Part shown: positions 1-12,100 of the stretch, piece by piece | Layout: every line of letters begins with the position of its first letter | How positions within the stretch are numbered: position 1 is the first letter of the stretch | Assembly (NCBI GenBank): GCA_000499405.2 | Contig: HG738139.1 | Span: 8,518,616-8,582,615, forward strand | Source: Onchocerca volvulus | Taxonomy: Eukaryota; Nematoda; Chromadorea; Rhabditida; Onchocercidae | Direction of reading: 5' to 3' | Length of the DNA: 64,000 nucleotides | Program-made: the position numbers and the translations under genes | Notes under the pieces: model-generated | Told to the model about the DNA's origin: nothing | Database searches by the model: none | What the model saw: the letters and a program-made list of their open reading frames with translations, nothing else

Positions 1-1074
1 TGTATCACTTCTAGTTCTTTTGAAGACAGTTTAACCATCTTTGATTTTTCAAATCCTCGTGTTCTGCAGGAAAGCGGAAATGACGGAAATTCGAAAGATG
101 ACGCAAGCAAGCCCATTGTAAGATATATAAAATTTTTCTCCTTCAACAAAGTTCATAAACTGTGAAAGGAACAGCATATCACACAACATCAACTAGAGCA
201 TTTCGTCAAAAATGTTGATTGTGTACATTCATATTCTTAATCCATCAGATCTTTAAGAGTGATTAGACGTTGTTATCCAAACATTAGATAATTTTTGAGT
301 TTCTAATTTTTTATATCGCTTTAATTATATTTTCATACTATGATCAAATATTTATTTCTGTTAAATTTTTCTGAACATTTATAGCCCATCGTAGTAGAAG
401 AAAATGCTGCTTTTAAAGAATCCATTACTGAAATCATTAATCCGCCGTCTTTGGAAATGTCGATAAGGGATGAAGCAGAGAAAAATCTATTCAAAGATGA
501 CAGAGTCAGTCTCTTAATAAACTGCTGTTTGTAGATTTTTTTTTGGTAAGAACATGTAAAGGTTGGTGACCTGAATTTTCATTCAGTAATGCTTGGGATA
601 TTGAAGTTTTTTAGTATTTTCTCTCCTCATATTAGATTTAATTTATTTCTTTTTCTACTAGAAAATTATAGCAGCGTGCTGAATCAAAGGTGCATTTATG
701 GAAAACTTTAACTGATGAAATGGAAATAGATGGAAAATCCTTCTACGATTTTCTGTCATCATTCCATGGTATTCTTGATAAAAACTTCGTGCTGAATGCT
801 TATTACGATCAACTCAGTGATTTATCTTTGTCCAAAGAAGAAATAGTAATGCCAGTAAGTTAATAGAATATTTTGTTTATGGCATATCTTTTACATTCAG
901 AAAAGAGTATATGCAATCTTCTGGTTTAACATAGCATTTGTATTTGGTCTTAGTTCGAAATCAAAGACTGTTGCATTCATCTTCAAACGAAAAAATTTTT
1001 ACAAATGGAACAAGGAAAAATATTGTGGAAATAAAAGCTTGCATCTTTTTTGATGTTTTTAGCAGGAGATTAGG

Positions 1075-1113
<39 letters not shown>

Positions 1114-3430
1114 AGAGAAGTGTGCATTTCAAAGTAAATATGTCATTTAATTGATAGCGTTTTCAGATTGTATCGTCAAAAATTTTTATTTCTTATTTGA
1201 TCTTTTATTGGAGCAATTTTCAGAAAAACGCATCTGTGAAACTTGAAAAAGAGAAGGAAGCTACTTTTACTGCTTCATCTTCTTTCTGTCCTCATTCTTC
1301 AAATGTAAACATATCCATAATGAGTTTATTACCTCTGAAATAACGCAGAATAAACAACGTAGTTATTTCATTAACTTTGTGTTTAGTATGATAATTTAAA
1401 GGCTTGAGATGTTAGAAATTTTGCATTTAGGAAAGCTATTTCTAGCTAAATGAAAAATAAGGAGATTCAAAACTCTGGATTTTCCACTATGTTATTGAAA
1501 AAAAAAAAACGCTGTGACAGTGCACAAGACAAATACGATGCACTTAATTTGTAATTTTTTTTTTCGGCAAATCTATCGATTAAAAATTTTCAGATTCCGA
1601 TTAATTGTTTTCATTAATTTTTTTTTAAAACTAATACAGCTGAGGTTCATTAATGCGATAAGAAATCCACATTTAGTAGAATGTAACTTTTCTCAGCATG
1701 AAACATATCGCTGAGGCAATTTCATATAGCAGAACTGTGGACGATAATTCCTTTGAAATATTACAAAAAGTCTTTTACGTTGATGTGGTAGTTGTCATTT
1801 TTAATTCGTTGACATTCTCAATACGATAATTTTTCGAACTCAAACTGTAGTTATTTCAGTCTTTAAAAAAATATTATCTTTTGTTGTAGATTAATATGGT
1901 TTGGGTGCTTTACCTTACGTTTTCCAAACTATGGTTTATGTCTCAGCGGACGAGAATGATTTCTTTATATCCGTAAGAAAATTGAAAGGATACAGAGAGA
2001 ATATTTTCCAAAACTGGGTAGTTTAAATTTTTAAAACAAAAATTGAGTTAAAAATATTTGACTATTTCGTAAATAAATTGTCTTGAGCGTGTTGAGTTGT
2101 GTTTTTTAGATGTGAACCTTTTCGACCTTGTCATGAATTTATGTTGCACTATATGCAGTATAGTTATTTCAAATCGTTTTTAATTTTTCAAATAATTCAA
2201 AAACATTAGTTTAATATGATGAGAGCCTTGATTTGTCCATTCTTTTCTGAGCAGGTTATGACGATGAATACTATAGATTAATATCTGATAATGGAAAAAT
2301 ACCGCTAAAGAAAAGAGTAATTAAAATATTTTGAAGAGTATTCTGCTAATTGCGTTATTTGTGCAAAAGATAAAATAAGAAAATCACTTGATTCTAGAAA
2401 CTAGAAGTATATTAATTAAAAATATTTCGGAATCGGGATAAAAACTTTTAGTAAGTTTACAATTCTGGTTCACCGTTGTCGTCATTTTGATGATGTACGT
2501 GAGTTTAAAAAAAAAATGATTTTTTTTCGAATTTTTTAATTTTGGAATTCTCTTGGGAGCAGCGGATTTTATATAATTTCAGAATATACCAGAAGCTGCT
2601 TCAGCAAAACTCTGCTCGCCAAGTTCAGCTTCAAATTCAGTGATTGATAAGAGACCTAATAGATCGTTTAAAGAGGTTCATATTTGCGATTTTATTTTTG
2701 GATTATTTGAAATGGTTTTTCTTTTCTCTTGGTGACTAGATGTTCGCTAAAAAATTAGAGTGAACAATTCATTATCTTGGATTAACAAAATTTCTTATTT
2801 TTCTTTAAGAAACAAGTAAATTGATATCGGTATCTTCCATAAAATTTCGCTATTATTTAATTTACGTAACGTTAACGGTTAAAAGGTGCCTTAATGACTT
2901 CGGAAGAAACAAAATGGTGTGCGAACAGGATAATGAATAGTTGTAGAGAGGAATCACAGGAAGGAAAATTAAATAGTACTCGCAAGTTGGAAAATCAAAA
3001 ACTTCAAGAAATTTCAGATGAATGATTTGTGTATGTCCTTAACAGTGTCTTATGCCTTTCGTGTTTTTTTTTATTATACTCAGTTTTATTGACTTCATTC
3101 AGAGGATAGTATTAAAATTATACATTCTTCCAGATAATTTATTATTAAATGGAAGTTCAAAATTGTTCACTAAAGTTGTGCATTTATTAGTGTTCATGAA
3201 GAATTTTATTGCCTAGATTTTACTTTTCCAATCATTGAACAATTTTTGCTTATTTTCAGTTGGACATAGAAAAAGAGCTCATGTGGAAATCATTAGTGGA
3301 TGAGTTAGATTTAAATAGCAATGTGATGTACAATATTTTGTTGTCGTGGGACAAAGGTCCTTTGGAAGCTGAACGAATTGTAAATGCCTATTTCAAGCAT
3401 ATGGATGATTGGAAAATTAGGCTGTCGTGA
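1..3430 (+). CDS. Unrecognised gene, 3' part (5' end lies left of the window)
   Basis: I do not recognise this protein. Six exons are supported, all starting and ending in phase 0: 1-117, 385-504, 672-854, 1224-1304, 2583-2675 and 3260-3430, which ends in TGA. The first reading frame is open from base 1, so the start lies outside the window. The predicted part is acidic and Ser-rich with no signal peptide or membrane segment. Two exons (672-854 and 3260-3430) encode modules that look alike: WKTLTDEMEI against WKSLVDELDL, and LNAYYDQL against VNAYFKHM. This suggests a repeated helical domain of about 50 residues. Introns end in ttatag or tttcag and begin gtaag or gttca. An extra open block at 2891-3022 ends in TGA and could be another terminal exon. 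Exons are convincing; identity is unknown. Confidence 0.7.
1075..1111. repeat. (AT)n microsatellite
   Basis: Uninterrupted tatata run in an intron of the left-edge gene. Confidence 0.95.
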
Positions 3431-3744
3431 AATAAAGAGTTTTCGGTCAGTTCGATGCATTTTTAAGGTTTTATCAAACAACTGGATCATCAAGAGGGTT
3501 CCAGAAGTTGTTAACTAAAGTTTAATAATCTGATAAAACTATTTTAATTGTAAATAGTACTATCAAATACGAAAAACATTTAAGAATAGCATAAGCAGTG
3601 TAGAAAGATAAGCCTCAAATCGGGACAATGAATATGTTGACAATTACTTTTGCAATTACTTTTACGTACATTGGGGTTTCGAAAAAGTTTATGAAGGAAA
3701 TTTATTATCAATATATATTTGTTACACAATTCTTTTAAAAAAAG

Positions 3745-3816
3745 GAAAAAGCAAAGTTATTTCAAGAGCTGTTTGAACAGAAGCCAACTGTTAATGAAAA
3801 TGCTCTGGCACAGTGA
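3745..3816 (+). other. Candidate alternative last exon of the gene at 1-3430
   Basis: An aaag acceptor is followed by 24 phase-0 codons ending in TGA. The encoded 23 residues start EKAKLFQELFEQKP and look protein-like. A possible phase-0 donor (gtaaat) lies inside the preceding exon, after the codons for AERI near 3377. Splicing from there would replace the usual C-terminus. A further short open stretch follows (ITDEPTILPPSLYLGR, then stop, to about 3870). This could equally be a decayed exon. Confidence 0.3.
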
Positions 3817-6089
3817 TTACGGATGAACCAACAATTCTACCACCTTCTCTGTATCTCGGGCGATAAGCAGACCATTATGCATGAATATCGAAGACATATA
3901 ATCCAAATTCTGGAATTCAACAACGACAGCAATCAGTTTGTTTAACTATATCCTGTCGGGAAAACCGAAATATTTTTTTGGAATATAGATATTTATCAAG
4001 AATCTTTGTATCATAGAAATATCTTTGTATAAACAAACTTTCCACTTCTTTGCTATAATTAACATATCATAAATCATGGAGTAAACAACTCTGTTTGCGC
4101 TACGCTAATATATTGTAAATTCTTTCTTTGCGCTATAAATTAATACATTGTAAATTGTATTAGAGTTCAAATGTAAACAATTTCATTATAAAAAGGATTC
4201 TTATCAAAAAGGCTTTCATTCATTCATTCCATCTTTTACTCTGATTGTTTCCAGGGCATTCACTCCTTTGCTTTGATCGGTATTCGATAAGCGGCCTTTC
4301 CCAAACCTCATCAAATTTTATCAATTCAAATAAACCACAGATAACTTCCCTTCTATTAAAAGAAGGCATATTATCGGTTGTACTATTGTTATTCATCAGT
4401 TTATTGTATATCATCCCTGGGACAAATAAAATTCGTCATATTAAGGATTTCATTACACAACAAAATCATCTGTATCAATTTCCAGTCCTCAATAAACAAT
4501 TTTTCACAAATTATTTTCACGACATATCCTTCTATTTTATAATGATTGTTTATTCCGCAGTTTCGTTACATATATTTTTAAAATCAGTTTTAAAAACTTC
4601 ATCTTTCATATTTATGTCAACAAACGTCATATATTATTGTTGCATATTTATCAAAGACTGGGTATTATTGTTGCATATTTTTCAAGGATTTGAAGGAGTG
4701 GTTGGCGAATCAACCAAAATAAAAATTCATATACTGAGCTCCGGTTTGCGGTACAGTCGAGATACGGTCACCGAAAAAATACAATAGGGAGAAAAAAATA
4801 GATGTAGAAATGTCTATTTCATTAAGCTTCGCTTCAATTCTTTGACTTTTATAGTATGCTGTTTTCTACCAGAATTTTACATGCTTTCAAATATCGAATT
4901 TTAATTCGTTTGATTGCCTTAATTGTACTGTTTTTCGCGTTTTTTGAAATTTGTGGTTCGACTGCATGAATATCATGGATGCAAGTCATTTTCCTTTTGA
5001 AAGGATTGCTTTTCTAACTTTAACTTCCAATTTTGAATGCTTATTAATCTCTTTCCTAACTTGAATGCACTGAATTTTATTTGAATTATGATAATGTGAG
5101 ACGTTTTTTATTGTCCCAATAATTATTGCTTATAATCTTTTTATCAAAATTTAGGTCTGCACTTTAATCTCTAAAACAAATTAATGTATGACCAAATGTA
5201 ACTGATTTTGCAAACGAATTGCAAATGAATAAGAAAGAACCTGACATTTCTTATCTCCCTAACTTTTTTATCTCCCAAGCATTATTTAAAAATATCGCTT
5301 GCCTTGAAGAGAAAACGTCTCTAGATTTCTAAAACAACAGAACGAAAATGGATAATTCCAAAAAACTCGAATACTAGCTGGAAAAATTCTGTCTTCAACT
5401 GATCTTCAATGTTAAATCATGTCTGCATCAAGATTTAAGCAAAAGTTCTATATGAAAAAAAGCAAAATCTCTCTTATGAAAATTGATGAGACTGTGACGA
5501 CAGCTGCTTGCAATCGATATTGGTTGAGACATAGCGACTTTTGATTCAAACGAAAATTAAAAATTGAAATCAGTTTTCGATTTTTGATTGAAGCCATTCT
5601 ACCGAACTTCTCTGCATATTAATCATCTGAGGGACTGAAATAGCGAACGGATGATCTTTGTTCCCAGAAAATCAGACGTTTTCTAGGTTACTTCAGAGTT
5701 TGCCGGTCTTTCAGCATCCCTATGCAACACGAGCAGTTTATCGCACAGTATATAATGTTTAATTACAACAATGAAAATATAAGAAATATGTGTATTTGAT
5801 TAAGAGATGGAGAAGATCTGAAAATCAATGACGTGGCAGCAACTAAAGCAGGACTTCTAAAGCCTTTTACCTGATGAAAAAAAATGTATAAACTTGCAAC
5901 TTATATTGTACAATCAGCTACAAAAGATTACAGTAGTTCTAAATATATATCATGAATTTAAAACCAGTAAGTTTACTGATTTCTTTTCATTTTCTTTCAT
6001 TTATAGTAACAATTGACTTCTCTTAATATTTTTTCCAATTATAACTAATACTTGTATTTCTTTCACTAATCTTAATAACATTGGAAATA
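3817..6089. other. Intergenic, AT-rich; holds one LTR-like repeat
   Basis: Apart from the repeat at about 4187-4505, I see no convincing gene. A 180-codon open frame at 4245-4787 (+) overlaps the repeat, is dominated by AT-rich hydrophobic codons and resembles nothing I know, so I did not call it. Confidence 0.5.
4187..4505 (+). repeat. Diverged dispersed repeat, copy 1 (LTR-like)
   Basis: This stretch matches 13836-14160 on the same strand in collinear blocks. Both have a TATA-box-like tataaaaagg at the left. Both then have a block around gggcat...tcctttg...atcggtattc with aagcgg, a tcatcaaatt block, and a block containing caaataaaattcgtcat, which includes an AATAAA polyadenylation signal. 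TATA box, about 250 bases, then AATAAA is the order expected of U3-R-U5 in a solo LTR. Neither target-site duplication nor terminal TG..CA is clear. Identity as an LTR is inference; homology of the two copies is direct. Confidence 0.65.
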
Positions 6090-7030
6090 TTACTTAATGA
6101 ATTTCACTTCGAAAATATCGGATAAACCCTGCAAACAATTTTTATATGCACTAAAATAACCAACACGATAGTGTCCAGCAGTTAAACATGGAAATTCGGC
6201 AACAGTAACTGAACTGTGTGCTATCACCACATTGTAACAAGCAACTACATATAACCAAGTCAATGGCTGTAAAGAATTGGGAATATCTGCTGAATAAATT
6301 GCGACCCAATCACGATATGATCCATCACTATTCCAGAAATCATCTATATATGTAAATTGACATGTAAATGGCATAATGTTGTGCCAATGAGGTATTTTCT
6401 CGAAACGAACTTTCCACCGAGAATGCTGTCGTGATACTGGTTCAGATAGAATAAAATGCGCATAAACCGGAAAATGGTCAGATAATGTGACCATGCGATT
6501 TGAATCGTATCGTTCACAACGTAGAGATTTTCCTTTAAAAAGAATGCGATCGCACCATGATGGTACGCGTTCCTGATCGTAATAAGAGGAACCAACCTAG
6601 ATATAGACATAAAATCAATCGCTGGTTAGTAGAAAACCGAATTCAAACAACGAAAAGTAGCATTTTAAGTGCATTCTCAGACAAGATGTATTGTTCTAAT
6701 GGTAATTTAAACTTTTTCCGAATAAAAATCATGAACGCAAGGAACAAAAAGTATTTTAGGGGCAAAAACTACCATGAGGCGGTAAGTGGGAGCGAAATGA
6801 ATTTTTTTTTCATTATAGTCCATGAAAGCTTGTCCGTTTCTCTGAGCTCTTTTTAACTGATCAAACTTATTGACTAGCTTATCCATATAATCGTCAGAAT
6901 TCAATTCAGCCAATTTCCTAAAAGAATTTTAGTGATAGATTTCAATATAAATTCAGTGCAAGCAAGCAATCACCAACTTTTGACGAAGCCTGCAATCGCT
7001 CAAAAATTTAAAAGAGATGATAAGTAAATC

Positions 7031-7076
<46 letters not shown>

Positions 7077-8257
7077 AAGATCTAAAAAACAAAAAAAATT
7101 AAATAACTCGAAAACATACATAATCATTTCTTGAGATGTAAGTTGATCCACTCTCCAATTAAAATCACCTAGCCATATCACACTATTATTTTCATCACTG
7201 CTTCTTGTTACATCGTCAAAAGCACAAACTTTTCCATTTTTATATTGTAAACACCTTTTCTCATAATTACTTGCATTCGGTAGGAGATGCGATGTTATAA
7301 AAACCAATGAGCTTTCATCCTAGAACATAAATACATGTCGACTCAAGGAATAACTTTTGGAACTTAAAAAAATGAAAAATTTCTTAAATGAGTGGCTTGT
7401 TTTTTACATTTTTTTTACAGCTAAAAAAATTTCCATTCCTGTGTCATGGAAAAAACGAATTTTTCCCTCATTTTCTTATTAAAAACAAAAGGTAATTAAA
7501 TACTTACTTTAAACTTTATCCTCAGCGATACGCTTCCTTTATGACCAGTAAGACCCCCCAAGCTAGACCGTGATTGCCTTGAACTGATTTCGTTCACCAG
7601 AGGAAATATTTCCAGCTGAGCGAAAATGAGTAATAAATTCCAAGCCAGTGATGTCTTACAAAGGAGTGATTTTCCATGAGCACTCATCCACGATGTCAGA
7701 AGTGATAACCACGTCGTTTCAGCCGGTATTGTACCGAATATCTCAAGATGAGAAAGTTCCTTAAGATAATCACTTGGAAGCGTTAATTTACCATTCTCTG
7801 CAGTCAAGTTTGGAATGACATGGAAAAAGAAATAAAAGGTATAAATGAAATAGAAGATCAGATAATCAAAAAAAAAAAGAAAAACAAGGCTTTTTTCACT
7901 CTTCATTAATAAATTATATATAATCGGAGTGTTGGAGTAATCAACTTTTCTTACTTCTATGATGTTTATACAAATTCAATCAAAACATTTTTCATAGAAA
8001 GCATTTGAAGTTATGTCATTTTTCAATATAACATATCCTCAAATTTACAAATATTTGATATATGCATAAAAAATATTGTAGATATTTCATTAGGGGACTC
8101 TCTGACATATAAGAAGGTAAACCTGCAATCCAACTGCAACAATAACAGCATCTTTCGTGTCTTCATGTGGAAAAAGTTCATGAATCTGACCACTTTCAGG
8201 TTTTTTAGTGTTTACGTTATATGTGACACAAATTATTCTCCAGTTTAGCGCATTCAT
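6090..8257 (-). CDS. Inositol-polyphosphate 5-phosphatase, SKICH-tailed (INPP5K/INPP5J-like)
   Basis: Removes the 5-phosphate from phosphoinositides or soluble inositol phosphates at membranes (family knowledge). Five exons are predicted: 8123-8257, 7508-7795, 7120-7319, 6773-6917 and 6090-6596, giving about 424 residues. The ATG at 8255-8257 directly follows an in-frame TAA. Catalytic motifs run in order: TYNVNT near residue 12, GLQ at 43-45, GHKGSVSL near 130, SHL near 151, GDFNWRV at 192-198, RVPSWCDRILFKG at 266-278 and SDHFPV at 295-300. A beta-sandwich SKICH-like domain follows to the end, as in INPP5K and INPP5J. One oddity: the exon 1-2 junction keeps frame only with an acceptor at gcagag. 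That gives Gln-Asn where the family has Gln-Glu, a metal-binding Glu. Donors elsewhere are standard and phases agree. An A-homopolymer sits in the third intron. Confidence 0.9.
7032..7074. repeat. Poly(A) tract in 5-phosphatase intron
   Basis: About 43 consecutive A residues lie just downstream, in transcript sense, of the exon carrying GDFNWRV. On the transcribed strand this is a poly(U) run in the intron. Confidence 0.9.
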
Positions 8258-9548
8258 TTAGGAGGTCACATCTCAAAAAAAGAACAGTGATCAGTCCATA
8301 TTATTTATAATGGCATCACATCATTGAACACTTCCAGTCTTTCAAGCAATTATAACCAATACATTACATTCAAGCTCCATCAAGCTAAAAAAAAAAACCC
8401 ATTTTTGAAAAAACCTAAATTCATTCCCCATCAATATTTATACAGTTCATACGACTCAGACTCTTGAATTTCAATCAGCGATTAATAATTTCGAAACAAA
8501 CATAAGAAAAAAATCTGACTACTATTCCAATTTAATATTGCATATCTGTAATACCAAGAATCGTAATAAAGATTCAACGATCCTGATCAACAAAAATTTT
8601 TTGCAAACAGAATGGCATTCACAACCCTTTAAAAATAGGAATGAAACAGCGTTAAAAATATACTTTATACAAAACATAGAGGAAATTGAAAATCAGGCGG
8701 AAATATATGGGCCAGAAAAATGGACAGCAGTCAGTCAAGAAGACAATGATCTAATTTAAAGCAAGAGAATGTATAATCCTGAACTATAAATTGCAAAATT
8801 TCCAGTGATGCTAATCACAAATGTCCTCGTAATCCAATAATAGTCGACAGTGCAACGAAAAACTAAATTCGACTGTTGTCACTTAAAAATTCTTAATGTT
8901 GTACAGTTCGATAAAAAATTATAGTGAAACAACATTTCATAAACGAGAAAAAAATATCCCGTAATGGACTTAATGCAAAAAATTATACAGGTTAATAAAA
9001 GTTGCAAAAATGAAAAATGGTTTAACTGGGGATATCGAAATAAATGATACAAGTTTTGAAAAAATTGAGATACGCAGCAAATTCAATCTGATGAATAATT
9101 AAACAGTTAACCAATTCACACAAAGGTAACGGTGACTGAAGAACAAATAGATAAACTAAAAATGCAATAATCACAGTGGAATTAACTTTTATAAGGATAC
9201 AAACCGGATTTATTCCAATTTTTAGTAACTAAGATCCAAGCTACTAAATTTCTGTAAATTTTGGAAGCAATTAATAGCAAAAATATTGTGAGATCTATTA
9301 AAATTGCTCTACCAAATCACGATATAAATATCAATGCTAATTGGTAATGATCAGAATTTATTTTAAAAACAAAAACTTATTAATACAATGAAGAAATTTA
9401 ACTGAATAGCAATATTGAAAGTAATGTACTTATGTTATCTCAAATATGATGCAATGATCAGAATAGTAGTTGTTATTAAAATAACAACTCTTCCTTCAAC
9501 GAACAACCAATAAACAATAGAAAAAGTTTACACCGTCCTGACGAAACT
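8258..9548. other. Intergenic between bath-42 and the 5-phosphatase
   Basis: About 1.3 kb separates the bath-42 stop from the 5-phosphatase start, both on the minus strand. This is wider than the roughly 100-base spacing of a typical nematode operon. A 73-codon plus-strand frame near 8538-8759 is hydrophilic but has no splice or family support. I see nothing else. Confidence 0.5.
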
Positions 9549-12100
9549 TTATCTGATAGCAGTTCGTCGTACACGCTTTCGAAGTGGTGGCCGGTTATCA
9601 TTCACCAAAACATTGCCAGAACTCGTTGAACTGCTTTCGTCGCTACCGCTGAAGCTAAAATCTCCAGGATTTGCAACACCATCACCTACCAAAACTGACT
9701 CCAAGAGATCATTCGCTAATTCTGATCTTTCTCTCTTCATCTGTTTCCATTCTGCGGAGCGTAAGACATCTCGGTGATGCAGTGACATGTATTTCGTGCA
9801 TGCCTTTATAGAAAAAATAGTTTCTTTAATTTTAAAAAATACATATTTTTATGCTATATACTTAAAAGGAATATTTTTTAGAATTTCATTATAAAATACA
9901 AAAGTGTGTTTTCCATTCAAAACAATTAGAACTAGAGATAATAATTCGTGAAATAGCAGATGAAAAATTTTATTAGCAGATGAAAAATTTTATTACTGCA
10001 TTAGCTGAACGCTACAGTTAGAATGACAAAAAGCTGTTAGTTATGATACGGTAAATGAAAATTTTTTAGCTGTGCAACAATTTTTGTTCACTGAGAGTTT
10101 GAGAAAATAGATTTTATACTGTTTGTCTTATATAACTCTTAAAACATCATTAAAGATACAAAAGCCACTGGGATTTAAAAACAATTTTAAATATAAATTC
10201 TAACTTGTTTAAGTATTGAAGCCGAATATGTATCAGCAAATACTGCGGTGGAAGCAACATTTTTACAATTAATAGTAGTTGAGAGATATCGCTCGCACTG
10301 CTCCTTAAGAGGCAGAATGGCATATTTATCAGCTATGGCCAAAACATCTTCGGCATAACCTTCCACAAGATCTGTCGAACCTGTATATATGTAGTCCACC
10401 ATAGCCCGCACCTTAAAGTATAAAAGACGATGTAATCATTTGATTGAAAGACTATATCAATACATAGTGAACTTCGTGAAAATGAATTCTTGTTACTTAC
10501 AGGCTCAAACCTTGAATCTTGAATATCAATAATTCCTTTCTGTGCCTCCAACATTGATTCCTGGGCAAACATTGAACGGAATACTTCACTATGTTGTCCC
10601 AATATACACCGGTGAGCTTTAAGCGTCTTATTACCAACCTGCATATAGCAATAATTTATGATATTACAATGTAAACAACAACTAGATATCGTCTGTTTTA
10701 AAAATTTAGTTATCTGAATAATGAAGACAAGATTAATCGCTTCAAATATGAAATAAGACAGACAAATATACCTTTATAGTGCAATCTGCAAATAGCTCAC
10801 TGTCCAGCATATCTTTAAGAGAATCCCGTATCGAAACCTCGTTCTTTTCATCAAAATCATCCAGAGGCTCTGCTTCTACTGCTTGTTCAACGCTAATTTT
10901 TGATCCAGGTGGAAAATATTCGACCTCGCAAATCAGAAGTAAAGCTCCATCTGTCTTCAGCGCTGCCATCATCTTATCTCGCGAAACCTGAGAATGGAAG
11001 ACTGTATGAATCATCAGTTTTTTTTCGCTACTTTTCGAACGAAAAATATTATAGATCAATTAATCCGGAAGTTGAGTAAATTTACAACTATACAGCATAC
11101 TTTCACATCCTCTACAAACTAAGCATTTTGGAAACTAGTTCCCTATTTCCTCTTTACCACAAACTTGAATCACTAAAACTGCTACTGAGTAATAAACCTG
11201 GAATTTCCCGCGACCTTGTTGATTCGTAAAATCTTTGGTATCTCTACATACGCTAACCCTTAATGAATTTGCATCCAACGCATAAATTTGAAACTCCGTC
11301 ATTATAGGATCTTCGCCACGCTGAAAAATGACAAAACTATTATAAAACTCACCATGTTTCCCAATACTACAATGTTATATGTTCATTTTTAATGCATGAC
11401 ATTGTCAGATTTTCAACAGAATCAGATTGTCAGATTCTCAACATTGTCAGATTTTCAACAGAATCAGATTGTCAGATTCTCAACATTGTCAGATTCTCAA
11501 TAGAATTTTGCGCGAATTACCTGTAAGCCCACTTGCCGCAAAAAGAAAGAAACATTGCCAACATCCTCTTCTCGTTTCCCGTTAGGATAAACATGCAATT
11601 CCCATGTGACTGTGGGTGCTTGTGGACAACCAAATTGTTTACTGATTAAATTATGTCCATTTTTGAACAATTTCATCAGTTTTTCAAACTGGAAAAATAA
11701 TGCCAAATTTAAATTGATTGATGAAACTCATAAGTCTGCTACCACATACTGCGCAACATTCTAGAATACACAGATAGGTAAAATAAAACACTAATATTAC
11801 CTGATCAATCTTCCATTCCAAACGAGTAGAGATAGCAGTAACTTTCGTTGCCTGTTTTGAAACCACTTCAAGACGACGCGGCTGTTGTGGCGACGCATCT
11901 TCCGCTAGAATTCAACCATTAAAATCACAACATTCTGCTATTCTTGAAATACTTCACAACTTTTGTAAGTTTAAAGTAAGATCAATTGACTCATACAATT
12001 ATATACTTCTAATTACTGATAATTTTCCAAGAGAAAACATACAACGTGTCGGTGTCCTTAAACCTGAAATCTGTACGGCTGCATTCATCCGATTCGACAT
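9549..12100 (-). CDS. bath-42: MATH-BTB protein, CUL-3 substrate adaptor (BATH-42/SPOP type)
   Basis: MATH-BTB proteins bring substrates to cullin-3 ubiquitin ligases (family knowledge). Eight exons are predicted: 12043-12100, 11801-11904, 11521-11688, 11198-11320, 10772-10987, 10501-10638, 10205-10411 and 9549-9803. All junctions keep phase and give 422 residues. The start MSNRMNAAVQISG resembles the N-terminus I recall for nematode BATH-42, which is why I prefer it over MEL-26. The MATH fold covers about residues 40-165. The BTB/POZ domain follows from about 205 to 315 (ELFADCTIKVGNKTLKAHR, then DYIYTGS). After it come a helical region (WKQMKRERSELANDLLES), an acidic/Ser stretch and a basic C-terminal tail (RPPLRKRVRR) that looks like a nuclear localisation signal, as in SPOP. 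The intron between exons 3 and 4 holds a tandem repeat. Confidence 0.93.
11401..11506. repeat. 42-bp tandem repeat in a bath-42 intron
   Basis: About 2.5 copies of a 42-base unit beginning attgtcagattttcaacaga. Copies 1 (11401-11442) and 2 (11443-11484) are identical by eye, then a partial copy begins at 11485. Within the unit, attgtcagatt itself occurs twice. The array ends about 15 bases before the donor of exon 3 (minus strand). Confidence 0.95.

Noticed and set aside
4245..4787. 180-codon plus-strand open frame
   Set aside because: It overlaps the LTR-like repeat, consists mainly of AT-rich hydrophobic codons, has no homology I recognise, and the homologous repeat copy is not open in that frame.
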